Of a stretch of 64,000 nt of DNA, positions 29,356 through 38,236 are shown piece after piece. Source of the stretch: Slackia faecicanis (GTDB taxonomy: Bacteria > Actinomycetota > Coriobacteriia > Coriobacteriales > Eggerthellaceae). A program made the position numbers and the translations under genes. The DNA lies in NCBI RefSeq assembly GCF_003725295.1, contig NZ_QICB01000001.1, forward strand, positions 372,001 through 436,000, in the 5' to 3' direction. The notes below the pieces were generated by a model. It was not told the DNA's origin. It did not search any database and saw only the letters and a list, made by a program, of their open reading frames with translations. Numbering within the stretch: the first letter of the stretch is position 1; each line of letters starts with the position of its first letter.

Positions 29356-30090
29356 TTATCCGGCGTAACGCCTGTCCACAACCATGAGACGGCCGCAGTG
29401 CGGGCACTGCGAAAGCGGGTATTCGCTGCGCAGGGCCAAAACCTTGCTCGGGTCGAACTTCGTCCTGCAGGTGTTGCAGGAACCCTCCACCAGGTGCGCC
29501 AGGGCCACGCCCTGCTTGGCGCGGGCGATGCGGTCGTAGACGGCCATGATGTCGGCGCCCACCACGGCGACGAGCTGCTCGCGCTCGGCTTTGGACTCGC
29601 CGATCTTGGCCAGAAGCGCCCCGCCTTCGCGGCGGTATTCCTCCACCAGCGCGGCCTCTTTCTCGTCGAGGCGGGCCAGCATGGTTTCCACCTGGGGCTC
29701 CACGCCTTCGATTTCAGCGATGCGCGCGGAAATGGCCTCGATCTGCTCGGCGAGCTCGGCCTGATGCTGCGAGATTTCCTCGAGCTCGGCGCTGCGGGCC
29801 GTCACGACGCGGTAATCCCCCGCCGCGGCCTCGATGGCGCGCTGGGCCGCATCGAGCTTCTCGGCCTGTTCGGCCTGCTGTTCGCGCAACGACTCGATCT
29901 TGGCCTCGGCGTCTTTGCGGGCGCCCAGAAGGGCGCGGCGCTTCTGCTGGATGGCGGTGCGCTTCTCGCGCGCCACGGCGATGCCCTGCTTCTGCGGCAG
30001 CCCGTCGAGACGGCGCTCGAGCTGAGCGATCGACAGGTCGACGTGCTGCAGCTTCGTAAGGCCGATGATCTGGTCCGATGTGGCTTGCAT
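29356..30090 (-). CDS. zinc-ribbon coiled-coil protein (C4-type, zf-RING_7)
   Basis: 244 residues. Residues about 10-180 form a long antiparallel coiled coil (LREQQAEQAEKLDAAQ, ELEEISQHQAELAEQIEA). A C-terminal zinc ribbon follows with CNTCRTKF and CPHCGRLM. Such CT398-like proteins occur next to Nif3 genes in actinobacteria and are thought to bind nucleic acid or act as scaffolds, without proven function. The ATG at 30090 lies 1 bp after the Nif3-like stop. Confidence 0.88.
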   Translation of the reverse strand: MQATSDQIIGLTKLQHVDLSIAQLERRLDGLPQKQGIAVAREKRTAIQQKRRALLGARKDAEAKIESLREQQAEQAEKLDAAQRAIEAAAGDYRVVTARSAELEEISQHQAELAEQIEAISARIAEIEGVEPQVETMLARLDEKEAALVEEYRREGGALLAKIGESKAEREQLVAVVGADIMAVYDRIARAKQGVALAHLVEGSCNTCRTKFDPSKVLALRSEYPLSQCPHCGRLMVVDRRYAG

Positions 30091-30091
30091 G

Positions 30092-31003
30092 CTATACCCT
30101 CCTGCTTTCGGGGTTTGTCCAGTTGCGGTCCTGCGCCAGGCAGACGATCGAATCGCGCGGCACGCCCAGGCTTGCCGCCGCTTCGGCGAGGACCGCCGCG
30201 AACGGCAGTTCCGACACGTCGTGGCCGAGCTCGATCAGCGCGAGCCCCTCAGACGACGCGTCAAGGGCCGTATGATACTTCACTTCGCCGCAGACGAGCA
30301 CGTCGATTCCGCGCTCGAGGCACAAGTCGGCGGCAGGGCCGGCCGAACCGGTCCAGGTGGCGACGGTTTCGACCGGGGCATCGGGATCGCCCCACATGCG
30401 CGGCGAACGGCCGAACACCGCGGTGCAGCGCAGCGCGAGTGTCTGAAGCGTCAGGGGCGCGTCGTCGGGCGCGGGAGCGCACACCTGCCCGTAGCCCAAA
30501 CGCGCATCGCGCGCGAGCGGGTCGAGCACGCCCGTGCGGACGAGCGAGAGCATGCCGGGAAGCATGCCCTGCGCGGCGGCGCTCACATCGAGCGCGGTGT
30601 GGTAGTTCACCAAGGCGATGCCGCGACGCAGGGCTTCATAGACCGCCTGTCCCGCCGCGATCGCCCCGCTCGAGCGCGGGCCGATCGGTGCGGGCGGGTC
30701 GAGATATGCGGGATGATGCGTCAGCAGCACGTTGGCGCCTGCCGCCTCGGCGCGGCGGATCGCATCGACCGTCGGATCGAGCGCCGTGGCAACGCCTTCG
30801 AGCGGCGCGTCCGGATCGCCTGCCAAAAGGCCCGTCCTATCCCACGGCTCGGCGTCGGTCGGAGGGAAAAGCGCCGAAAGCCCCTGCACGAGCCGCCCCA
30901 CCGTTTCGGGACGCTCGACGCGCTTTTGGGCCAACGGCCCGCGCGCGACGGCCCGCAGCTGGGAGTCGGGCGCCTGGGCGCCCTTGCACATAGGTTCTTC
31001 CAT
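30092..31003 (-). CDS. Nif3-like dinuclear metal centre protein
   Basis: 303 residues. Nif3/YbgI family hallmarks are WDRTGLLAGDPD near the N-terminus, LLTHHPAYL (His metal ligands), VNYHTALDVS, and C-terminal DVLVCGEVKYHTALDASSEGLALIELGHDVSE. These line a di-iron-type site in a hexameric toroid; a GTP cyclohydrolase-like role has been proposed for some members. AAGGAGG precedes the ATG. It directly precedes the zinc-ribbon protein, a conserved pair. Confidence 0.9.
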   Translation of the reverse strand: MEEPMCKGAQAPDSQLRAVARGPLAQKRVERPETVGRLVQGLSALFPPTDAEPWDRTGLLAGDPDAPLEGVATALDPTVDAIRRAEAAGANVLLTHHPAYLDPPAPIGPRSSGAIAAGQAVYEALRRGIALVNYHTALDVSAAAQGMLPGMLSLVRTGVLDPLARDARLGYGQVCAPAPDDAPLTLQTLALRCTAVFGRSPRMWGDPDAPVETVATWTGSAGPAADLCLERGIDVLVCGEVKYHTALDASSEGLALIELGHDVSELPFAAVLAEAAASLGVPRDSIVCLAQDRNWTNPESRRV

Positions 31004-31060
31004 GAAAACCTCCTTCGATCGGCCGGACGCCTCGCGCGGCGAACGCGCGCGGCATGCCGC

Positions 31061-31870
31061 CTACAGATCCGAGAAACGCACCTCGCGGCCGTAGCCCGGC
31101 ACGGCGAGCTTGCGATATCCCGCGGCACGCATGAGGTCGTAGGCCTCCTGCACGCCGCGCGCCGCATGCGCGGCTTTGTGCGCGTCGGTTCCCACCGTGC
31201 ACGGCACGCCGGCGCGCGCGAACGCGCTCAGAAGATCGGGCGCCGGATACATCTGCTCGCACGGAGCGAACAGGCCCGAGGTATTGACCTCGATCATGCG
31301 CCCGCCCGCCGCGGCGGCTTCGGCCATGCGCTCGTAGTGCGGGGCCAGGTCGAACGACGGATAATGCGCGAACTTCTTCACCACGTCGGGGTGCGACATC
31401 ACGGTGAAAGGAGCATCGCTCGCGGCGGCCTCGCACCACAGCTCGATGTAGCGCAGCCACGCCGCATCCACATCGGCGGTTTCCCAGCGCTGCGCATGGC
31501 GGCTACCGTTGATGAGCCAGCCGTCGACGAAATGGACCGAGCCCAGCACGATATCGAAGCGGTCGAAATCTTCGGGGCGCAGGCCGCGCTCTTCGTCGTC
31601 GCCGAGCCAATCGAGCTCGCACCCCAGAAGAATCTCCATATCGGACACGCGATCGCGCTCGGCGAGCACGGCGGCGCAGTAGTCTTCCAGAAGCTCGGCG
31701 CGCATGCTCGAATGGCCCGTGGGGTCGATCTTGTCGCCCACCGGGTAATGCTCGGTTGCGGCCATCACGCGCACGCCCGCCTCGCGAGCGGCGTCCACCA
31801 CGTCGGACAGCGCGTCTTTCGCATGGCCGCAAAACGTCGAATGGGTATGCATCGTCACAAGATCGGTCAT
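31061..31870 (-). CDS. PHP-family histidinol-phosphatase-like hydrolase
   Basis: 269 residues. PHP metal motifs are present: MHTHSTFCGHA at the N-terminus, ATEHYP, GCELDW, VLGSVHFVDGW, FTVMSHPDVV and GTDAHKA. This fits the HisK-type histidinol phosphate phosphatase, although no other his gene is nearby, so the substrate is uncertain. Its ATG overlaps the cysteine desulfurase stop as ATGA, indicating coupling. Confidence 0.85.
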   Translation of the reverse strand: MTDLVTMHTHSTFCGHAKDALSDVVDAAREAGVRVMAATEHYPVGDKIDPTGHSSMRAELLEDYCAAVLAERDRVSDMEILLGCELDWLGDDEERGLRPEDFDRFDIVLGSVHFVDGWLINGSRHAQRWETADVDAAWLRYIELWCEAAASDAPFTVMSHPDVVKKFAHYPSFDLAPHYERMAEAAAAGGRMIEVNTSGLFAPCEQMYPAPDLLSAFARAGVPCTVGTDAHKAAHAARGVQEAYDLMRAAGYRKLAVPGYGREVRFSDL

Positions 31871-33039
31871 GAGACAACCTCCTCGAACGCCGAGATGAAC
31901 GCATCGATATGGGCGCGTTCGGTGTATTCGCCGAACGAAACGCGCAAAAGCCCCTGGGCCAGATTGCGCGGCACGCCCATGGCGGCCAGCACATGCGAGG
32001 GGTCGAGCGAATTCGACGAGCACGCCGAACCGCCCGAAACGCAGATGCCGCGCATGTCGAGCTGCAGGATGGCGGTCTGGCTTTCCATGCCGCGCACGCA
32101 CACGCTCGCGATATGGGGCGCGAACGACTCGTCGCCGCGCGCCACCTCGACCGCCGCATGCACGGACGGATGCGCGCAAAGCCTTTCGTAGAGCTCGTCG
32201 CGCCAAGCGCGCGTACGCTGCGCGAAAGCGGCCTGCTCGCGCACGGCATGCTCGATCGCGGCGGCGCATCCCACGATGCCCGCGACGTTCTGGGTGCCGC
32301 TGCGCAGGCCGCGCTCCTGGCCGCCGCCCACGAGCAAAGGCTCGAAGGGCGTGCGGGTCTTCAGGTAGAGCACGCCCACGCCTTTGGGGCCGCCCACCTT
32401 GTGCGCCGAAAACGACGCGGCGTCCACGCCGAGCGCGCGCACGTCGAAGGCGATCTTGCCGAGCGCCTGCACGGCGTCTACGTGGAACAGCGCGTCATGC
32501 TTGTGCGCCACGGCCGCCAGCGCGGCGGTATCCATCACGGTGCCCACTTCGTTGTTGACCGCCATGATGCTCACGAGAAGCGTGTCATCGCGCATGGCGG
32601 CTTCGAGCGCCTCGGGCGACACGCGGCCCGCGGCGTCGTTTTCGGCGAAGGAGACCTCGAAGCCGAGGCGCTTGAGCGCGGCGGCGCAATGCAGCACGGC
32701 ATCGTGCTCGACGCGCGACATCACCACGTGGCCGCCCGTACGGCCCTTCAACCTGCGGCGTTCGCGCTGGCCGAGCGCCATGCCCAGCAAGGCGGCGTTG
32801 TCGGCCTCGGTGGCGCCCGATGTGAACACCACCTCGTCGGGGCGGCTCGCGCCGAGCGCGCGGGACACGCGCATGCGGGCGTCCTCGAGCGCTGAAAACG
32901 CCTCGCGCCCCACGCCGTGCAGCGAATTCGCGTTGCCGAAGGGCGCCTGGACGCCCGCCTGCATATACGGGGCCATGGCCTGCGCGGCGCAGGCCGACAA
33001 GGGCGTGGTGGCGGCGTTGTCGAGATAGATGCGATCCAT
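31867..33039 (-). CDS. cysteine desulfurase, NifS/IscS type
   Basis: 390 residues, PLP-dependent fold type I. It begins MDRIYLDNAATTPLS; TSGATEADNAALLG, VEHDAVLH, FHVDAVQALGKI, SAHKVGGPKGVGVLYL (Schiff-base Lys), RSGTQNV and the Cys loop CVSGGSACSSNSL follow. The short catalytic loop suggests a sulfur donor for Fe-S or thio-tRNA work. No IscU or MnmA lies beside it. The start at 33039 sits 4 bp after the rpe stop, and the PHP gene overlaps its own stop. Confidence 0.94.
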   Translation of the reverse strand: MDRIYLDNAATTPLSACAAQAMAPYMQAGVQAPFGNANSLHGVGREAFSALEDARMRVSRALGASRPDEVVFTSGATEADNAALLGMALGQRERRRLKGRTGGHVVMSRVEHDAVLHCAAALKRLGFEVSFAENDAAGRVSPEALEAAMRDDTLLVSIMAVNNEVGTVMDTAALAAVAHKHDALFHVDAVQALGKIAFDVRALGVDAASFSAHKVGGPKGVGVLYLKTRTPFEPLLVGGGQERGLRSGTQNVAGIVGCAAAIEHAVREQAAFAQRTRAWRDELYERLCAHPSVHAAVEVARGDESFAPHIASVCVRGMESQTAILQLDMRGICVSGGSACSSNSLDPSHVLAAMGVPRNLAQGLLRVSFGEYTERAHIDAFISAFEEVVS

Positions 33040-33043
33040 GACG

Positions 33044-33745
33044 CTACGCGATCGCGGCGGTGCGGGCCTCGTCGGCGGTCTGCACCATGGCGGCGATGGC
33101 CGCGGCGCGATCGGCGGCGCCGAACACGGCGTTGCCCGCGACGAACACATCGGCGCCCGCGGCTGCCACGGCGCGCGTCGCATCGTTGGCGCCCAGGCCG
33201 CCGTCGACCTCGATCAGCGGGCTGGCCTGGGCCGCACGGGCGATTTCAACCACGCGGGCCACCTTCTTCTCGGTGCCTTCGATGTATTTCTGGCCGGAGA
33301 AGCCGGGATAGACGCTCATCACGAGCACCATGTCGAGCTTATTGATATAAGGCTCCACCACGCTGGCGCGCATGTCGGGCTTGAGGGCCAAACACGCCTT
33401 GGCGCCGGCCTCGTGGATCATGTCGATCGCGCGGTCGAATTCGCCGGTGGGCTCGTCGAGGGCTTCGGCGTGCACCGACACGATCGCAGGCTCGTGCTCG
33501 AGGAACCACGGCAGCTGGTTAAGCGGGTTCGAAATCATCAGATGCACGTCGAGCGGCAGGTCGGTGATGCGCTTGAGCTGCTTGACGAAGGGAACGCCGA
33601 GCGTCAGGTTGGGAACGAAATGGCCGTCCATGACGTCCACATGGACGAAGCCCGCTCCCCCTTCCTCGATCACGCGGATGTCGCGCTCCATGTTCATGAA
33701 GTCGGCCGACAGGATGGAGGGTGCGATGCGGGGTTGGGTGAACAT
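33044..33745 (-). CDS. rpe: ribulose-phosphate 3-epimerase
   Basis: 233 residues. TIM-barrel epimerase of the pentose phosphate pathway, with IAPSILSADF at the N-terminus, HVDVMDGHFVPN, DVHLMISNP, VMSVYPGFSGQKY and EVDGGLGANDA, which carry the metal-binding His/Asp residues. An AAGGAA site precedes the ATG. First gene of a tight rpe-desulfurase-PHP unit. Confidence 0.97.
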   Translation of the reverse strand: MFTQPRIAPSILSADFMNMERDIRVIEEGGAGFVHVDVMDGHFVPNLTLGVPFVKQLKRITDLPLDVHLMISNPLNQLPWFLEHEPAIVSVHAEALDEPTGEFDRAIDMIHEAGAKACLALKPDMRASVVEPYINKLDMVLVMSVYPGFSGQKYIEGTEKKVARVVEIARAAQASPLIEVDGGLGANDATRAVAAAGADVFVAGNAVFGAADRAAAIAAMVQTADEARTAAIA

Positions 33746-33976
33746 CGGATTCCTTTCGTGGGCATACAGGTCTGCTTGACGGCTTCAATTCTAGCGCATG
33801 CACCGAAGAGTGCCCGAAAGCCTGCACGAATCCTGCGCAGTTTCGCGCGGACGGGCGCCCGCCGTTCGCCGACGCAGCCGACCGACGAACCCGCGCCGCG
33901 GGGCTGCGGCTCGTGCCATAATAGGAGCGTCGCATGCGCACGCAAGCGCATCGCAGAACCCGGAAGAAAGGCGACT

Positions 33977-34447
33977 ATGAACCATTTCGTCTACGCAATG
34001 CCACCGGGCAGGCTCACCATCGTCGCCAGCGATCGCGGCATCGCGCGCATCGTCTTCGGCGACATTCCCGTCGATACGCCGCGCCGTCCGAGCGCGCTCA
34101 CCAACACGGCGGCCACGCAGCTCCAGGAATATTTCGCGGGCAAGCGCACCGCCTTCGACGTGCCCGTCGACCTGCAGGGAACGCCGTTCCAGCTCGAAGT
34201 GTGGAACGCCCTGCGCTCCATCCCCTACGGGCAGACCCTCACCTACGCCGACATCGCCAAAGCGATCGGCAAGCCGCGCGCGTTTCGCGCCGTGGGCATG
34301 GCCAACAACAAAAACCCCGTGCCCATCATCGTGCCGTGCCACCGCGTGATCGGCACGGGCGGCAAGCTCATGGGCTATGCGGCGGGACCGAAGATCAAAC
34401 GCTACCTGCTGGAATTGGAAGGCGTCGACCCGTCCTCGCTGCATTAG
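33977..34447 (+). CDS. ogt: methylated-DNA-protein-cysteine methyltransferase
   Basis: 156 residues. Suicide repair enzyme for O6-alkylguanine. The active site IIVPCHRVIG is present, with GTPFQLEVWNALRSIPYGQTLTYADIA, GKPRAFRAVGMANNKNP and the helix-turn-helix/Arg finger region. The N-terminal domain is short. AAAGGCG precedes the ATG at 33977; longer upstream frames overlap rpe on the other strand and lack homology. The ISL3 element is inserted 32 bp after its stop. Confidence 0.95.
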   Translation: MNHFVYAMPPGRLTIVASDRGIARIVFGDIPVDTPRRPSALTNTAATQLQEYFAGKRTAFDVPVDLQGTPFQLEVWNALRSIPYGQTLTYADIAKAIGKPRAFRAVGMANNKNPVPIIVPCHRVIGTGGKLMGYAAGPKIKRYLLELEGVDPSSLH

Positions 34448-34471
34448 CGGGCGCGCAAAGAACGCAGGCAA

Positions 34472-34479
34472 AGAAAAAG
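34472..34479. repeat. target-site duplication, left copy (AGAAAAAG)
   Basis: The 8-mer AGAAAAAG abuts the left end of the ISL3 element and is repeated exactly at 36034-36041 on its right side. Eight bases is the duplication length known for ISL3-family elements. Confidence 0.85.
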
Positions 34480-34555
34480 GGCTCTTCGGTGGTTTCTGTG
34501 GGAGAGATTCCGGCATAGGCCCAGCTCAGCGGGCGAAAACAACGATCTGGAACTG

Positions 34556-34579
34556 AAACGGCCCCGGGAGGGGCCGTTT
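34556..34579 (+). terminator. hairpin inside the left end of the IS element
   Basis: Perfect 10-bp stem AAACGGCCCC/GGGGCCGTTT with GGGA loop between the left inverted repeat and the transposase start. It probably blocks impinging transcription, a common IS safeguard. No long U-tract follows. Confidence 0.55.
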
Positions 34580-34637
34580 CCGCGTCATCCGCCTATGATT
34601 GCTAAGCCAAATTCAGACAACCGAAGAGGTGTGACGC

Positions 34638-35999
34638 ATGAAGAGTCTACTACTTCTCGCCCTCGGTCTGGCCCGCACGGTCGTCCTGGGCGCGCGCATC
34701 GAGGCCGAGCGCATCGTCGTGAGCGTCCGGCCCTACAAGCGCGAGCAGCGCCGCTGCCCCGTATGCGGCAGGGCCTGCGACTTCTACGACATGGCGAACC
34801 GCGGGGCCCCCAGGCTGTGGAGGGCGATGGACCTGGCGCGCTCGGCCTGCTACCTGGAGTACGCGCCCTGCAGGGTGCGCTGCCCGGAGCACGGCGTGCG
34901 CACCGAGGCCGTCCCCTGGGCGCGGCACGGGGCGCGCTTCACGCGCGACTTCGAGGACTGGGTGGCGTGGCTGGCGGTCCGCTGCACCGCCTCGGCGGTC
35001 TCCGAGCTCGCCCGCGTCGAGTGGCACAGCGTGGGCGGCGTGTGCAGGCGCGTCTACGCCGAGCTGGAGGCCGCGCGCGGCGCCTCGAGGTTCGACGGCG
35101 TGCGCCGCATCGGCATCGACGAGACGTCGTACAAGAAGGGCCACAAGTACGTCACGGTGGTCGTCGACCACGACCGCGGCTGCCTCATCTGGGCGCACGA
35201 GGGCACCGGCAAGGACGTGCTCAACCTGTTCCTCGACGAGCTCACGCGCGAGCAGAGGCGCGCCATAGAGGTGGTGACCGCCGACGGCGCGAGGTGGATA
35301 AGGCAGCTGGTCAAGCGCCGCTGCCCCAACGCGAGGTGGGTCATGGACCCCTTCCACGTGGTCCAGTGGATGAACGACGCGCTCGACGCCGTGCGCTGCG
35401 AGGAGTGGAACGCCGCCAGGGCCGCCAGGCCCAGGCCCGAGGGCAAGCGCGGCAGGCCTGCCAAAGGCGAGCTGCCGCCCGAGGAGGTCAGGGCGCTCGA
35501 GGAGGAGGCGGCCTCCATCAAGGGCAGCCGCTACGCGCTCGTGAAGAACCCCGAGGACCTCACCGACGGCCAGAGGGCGAGGCTCGAGGCGCTCAAGAAG
35601 AGGGCCGGCTCGCGGCTGGTCAGGGCCTGGGAGCTCAAGGAGGACCTGCGGGCCGTCTTCCGGGCAGCCGACGGCTCCGAGGCCGCCGAGCTGCTCGACG
35701 ACTGGATGCACAGGGCCGCCTACTGCAAGATCGCCAAGGTCGTCGCCGTGGAGAAGAAGGTGCGCCGCCGGCGCGACGACATCATCGCCGCAGTCGAGCT
35801 CGGCATCAGCAACGGGCGCGTAGAGGCCATCAACAACAAGATCAAGGTGACGGTGAGGATGGGCTACGGCTTCCGCAACACCGACAACCTCGTGGCCCTG
35901 CTCATGCTCAGGTGCGGCGACTGCCAGCCCCAGCTCCCGGGTCGCCCGGTGAAGGCGAGGAAGAAGGGCGTGAAGGGAGCGAAGAGCGTTGCTGCCTAG
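34638..35999 (+). CDS. ISL3 family transposase
   Basis: 453 residues. An N-terminal zinc-finger-like CPVCGRACDFYD is followed by the DDE domain typical of ISL3: IGIDETSYKKGHKYVTVVVD, VVTADGARW, WVMDPFHVVQW and, near the C-terminus, ISNGRVEAINNKIK, which holds the catalytic Glu. The ATG at 34638 has AGAGGTG upstream. Codon use is exceptionally GC3-rich (AGG for Arg, GAG), unlike the neighbours that favour CGC, which supports foreign origin. Confidence 0.96.
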   Translation: MKSLLLLALGLARTVVLGARIEAERIVVSVRPYKREQRRCPVCGRACDFYDMANRGAPRLWRAMDLARSACYLEYAPCRVRCPEHGVRTEAVPWARHGARFTRDFEDWVAWLAVRCTASAVSELARVEWHSVGGVCRRVYAELEAARGASRFDGVRRIGIDETSYKKGHKYVTVVVDHDRGCLIWAHEGTGKDVLNLFLDELTREQRRAIEVVTADGARWIRQLVKRRCPNARWVMDPFHVVQWMNDALDAVRCEEWNAARAARPRPEGKRGRPAKGELPPEEVRALEEEAASIKGSRYALVKNPEDLTDGQRARLEALKKRAGSRLVRAWELKEDLRAVFRAADGSEAAELLDDWMHRAAYCKIAKVVAVEKKVRRRRDDIIAAVELGISNGRVEAINNKIKVTVRMGYGFRNTDNLVALLMLRCGDCQPQLPGRPVKARKKGVKGAKSVAA

Positions 36000-36033
36000 G
36001 CTAGCCCCTTGTCACACAAACTACCGAAGCCTC

Positions 36034-36041
36034 AGAAAAAG
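36034..36041. repeat. target-site duplication, right copy (AGAAAAAG)
   Basis: Exact repeat of 34472-34479 at the right boundary of the ISL3 element. It also forms the A-tract (U-tract on the minus strand) of the terminator below. Confidence 0.85.
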
Positions 36042-36075
36042 CCGGAAAGGACGCATCCTTTCCGGCTTTCTTTCG
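36036..36075. terminator. bidirectional terminator, IS insertion target
   Basis: AAAGCCGGAAAGGA and TCCTTTCCGGCTTT form a 14-bp stem with a CGCA loop. TTTTTCT follows on the minus strand (ending rsmB) and CTTTCG on the plus strand. The IS lies in the A-tract on its left side, and the duplicated bases keep the terminator intact. Confidence 0.9.
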
Positions 36076-36099
36076 TTATGAATCCGGCCGCGAGGGCTT

Positions 36100-38235
36100 T
36101 TAGCGGACGCGCTTCATGCGCACCGCGTAGTGGGCGTCGGCGCCCGAAGCGCTCAGCGTGGTGGCGATCGTCTCTTCGATTTCGAACGCCTCGCCGAACT
36201 TCGTGCGGCGGAAACGGTCGACCACCTGGGAGTTCTCGGCTTCGAACACCGTGCAGGTGGCATACGTCAGCGTGCCGCCCGGCTTGACCATCTTGGCCGC
36301 CTCGGCAAGCAGGTCGTATTCGATCGCGGCCATTTCCTCGATCTGCTCGGCCGTCAGGCGCCAGCGGATCTCGGGGTGACGGCGCATGGTGCCCGCGCCC
36401 GAGCAAGGAGCGTCCACCAAAACGGCATCGAAGGATGCCTCGGGAAGCTTCTCGGACAGCTTGCGAGCGTCGGCCGTCAGCGGACGCACCGACTGGATGC
36501 CGTAGGCCGCCGCGCGCTTGGCCAAAAGCTCGCCCTTGAACGCATGGTCGTCGACCGACACCATGGGAACGGTGCGGCCGAACCTGCGCACCGCGTTGCC
36601 CTGCACCAGGATGGTCTTGGTGCCGCGGCCCGCGCCGATTTCCAGGAACGCCTCCACGTCGCCTTCGGGGCACGCCAGAGCCGCGATGGCCTGGGCGGAC
36701 TCGTCGGACACGCAGACGCTGCCGTTTTCGAACAGCGCGCGCACCGCGGGCTTGCGCAGCACGCGGGCGTCTTTCACCAGATAACATCCGGGAACCGTGG
36801 CGGAAGGCTCCATCAGGCTGCCCGCCTGGTCGAACACCTCCACGACCTCGGCCTCGTCGGCCTTGATCGGGTTCACGGCGATGAACACCGGCGCGTCGGC
36901 GTTGCTGGCGCGCATGAAATCGGTGGCCTGCTTGAGGCCCATCTCGTTCATGAGGCGTTTGGCGAACCACAGCGGGAACGCCTGAGAGCGGGCGAGCACC
37001 TGAAGGCTCAGGTCGGGGTTGCCGTAAGGGAACTTCTTCGCGCTCGTGGACATCTTGCGCAGCACGGAGTTGGCCAGGCCCGATGCCTTGGGCTGGACCG
37101 AACGCACCAGCTCGACGCCCTGGTCGACCGCCGCGTAGGCGTCCTTGCCCAGGAACAGCAGCTCATAGGCGCTCACGCGCAACGCGTCGCGCACGTCGTC
37201 CTGGATGTCTTCGGGCGAACGCAGGTTGCGGTCGATGAATTCGTCGAGCGTGCCGAGCGTCGAGGTGACGCCGCGGGCGATCTTGGTGGCGAACGCCGCG
37301 TCCTCGGGCGAGATGCCCTCGTGCTTGGCGATGACCGAAGGGGTCACTTCGGAGACGAAGGCCTCGCGCTCGCGCACGATACGGCCGATTTCGCACGCCG
37401 CCGCACGGCCCGGCGAAAGCTTGACGGGCTGGGGACGGCCGCCGCGACCGCCGCGGGGACCGCCGTCGCGCGAACCGCGGCGGGCATCGCCCTGATGGCG
37501 GTCGTCGCGGCGGGGACGCTGCCCGCGATCGTCGCGCGCGGAACGGGCGTCGTGCTCGACCGCGGGAGCGGGCGCGGGGGCGCCGAAGCGCGAGGATGCG
37601 CGCGGGCTGGTCATCGCGACGGAACGCTCGGGCACGGCCGGCGTCTGCGTGCGATGCTCGTCGTCGCGGCGCTCGAAACGGCGGTCGTCGCGACGATCGT
37701 CGCGACGGTCGAACTTCTTCGGGCCGTCGTATTTCTTGCCATCGAACCTCTTCGGGCCGCGCTGGCCGCCGCGTGCGCCGTCCTTGGAGCCGCGATAGCC
37801 GCCCTGGCGCTTGTCGCCGAAGGACTTGTCGCCCAGCTTGCCGCGGTAGCCGCCCTGACGGTCGGATTTCGGGCCGTCGAACTTCTTATACGGCTTGCCG
37901 CCGCGCGAATCGCCGTCGCGGAAGTCGCGGTCGTCGCGACGTCCGTTGTACGAAGGCTTGCCGGAACCGTACGGCTTGCCCTCGCCCGGCTTGCCGCCGC
38001 GGTATCCGCCGCCGTTCGGCTTGCCGCCGCGGTAGCCGCCTTCGCCGGGCTTTCCGCCGCGGTAGCCGCCGCGCGAATCGCCCGAAGGCTTCTTGCCGTC
38101 GTATTTCTTGTAGCCGCCGGAAGAACGTCCGTCACGGCCGCCCGCAGGCCTGCCTGCGCCGCCGCGACGGGGGCCGCCGCCGTTGCCGCCGCGTCCCGCT
38201 GCTCCTCGATACCCGCCTTGATGCTGGTCGGTCAT
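36100..38235 (-). CDS. RsmB-family rRNA m5C methyltransferase with long RG-rich N-terminus
   Basis: 711 residues against about 430-450 for the family. Residues about 1-275 are a disordered Gly/Arg/Lys/Asp tract with many YRGGKP-type repeats (GGYRGGKPGEG, GGYRGGKPNGG) and RRDDRRDDRR runs. A NusB-like domain follows at about 280-410, then a SAM methyltransferase: EIGAGRGTKT, VDAPCSGAGTMRRHPEIRW with a catalytic-region Cys, and ATCTVFEAENSQVV. RsmB methylates C967 of 16S rRNA. The extension is encoded in frame with no sign of frameshift and may bind RNA or drive condensation. It starts 1 bp after the fmt stop. Confidence 0.9.
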   Translation of the reverse strand: MTDQHQGGYRGAAGRGGNGGGPRRGGAGRPAGGRDGRSSGGYKKYDGKKPSGDSRGGYRGGKPGEGGYRGGKPNGGGYRGGKPGEGKPYGSGKPSYNGRRDDRDFRDGDSRGGKPYKKFDGPKSDRQGGYRGKLGDKSFGDKRQGGYRGSKDGARGGQRGPKRFDGKKYDGPKKFDRRDDRRDDRRFERRDDEHRTQTPAVPERSVAMTSPRASSRFGAPAPAPAVEHDARSARDDRGQRPRRDDRHQGDARRGSRDGGPRGGRGGRPQPVKLSPGRAAACEIGRIVREREAFVSEVTPSVIAKHEGISPEDAAFATKIARGVTSTLGTLDEFIDRNLRSPEDIQDDVRDALRVSAYELLFLGKDAYAAVDQGVELVRSVQPKASGLANSVLRKMSTSAKKFPYGNPDLSLQVLARSQAFPLWFAKRLMNEMGLKQATDFMRASNADAPVFIAVNPIKADEAEVVEVFDQAGSLMEPSATVPGCYLVKDARVLRKPAVRALFENGSVCVSDESAQAIAALACPEGDVEAFLEIGAGRGTKTILVQGNAVRRFGRTVPMVSVDDHAFKGELLAKRAAAYGIQSVRPLTADARKLSEKLPEASFDAVLVDAPCSGAGTMRRHPEIRWRLTAEQIEEMAAIEYDLLAEAAKMVKPGGTLTYATCTVFEAENSQVVDRFRRTKFGEAFEIEETIATTLSASGADAHYAVRMKRVR

Positions 38236-38236
38236 A

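Larger units (their letters stand above)
34480..36033 (+). mobile_element. ISL3-family insertion sequence, 1554 bp
   Basis: The element is bounded by imperfect inverted repeats: left GGCTCTTCGGTGGTTTCTGTG, and right end, read inward, GAGGCTTCGGTAGTTTGTGTG. Sixteen of 21 positions match, and the block CTTCGGT is shared. It is flanked by 8-bp direct repeats AGAAAAAG. It carries one transposase gene and a strong hairpin near its left end. Frame, ends and duplication are all intact, so it looks recently inserted and possibly active. Confidence 0.9.

Noticed and set aside
30092-31003. GTP cyclohydrolase function for the Nif3-like protein
   Set aside because: Only the metal-binding fold is visible; the activity is reported for some family members and cannot be inferred here.
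34595-36004. Second long plus-strand frame over the ISL3 transposase
   Set aside because: Arg/Gly-rich shadow of the transposase frame with no motif; the DDE frame at 34638-35999 explains the sequence.
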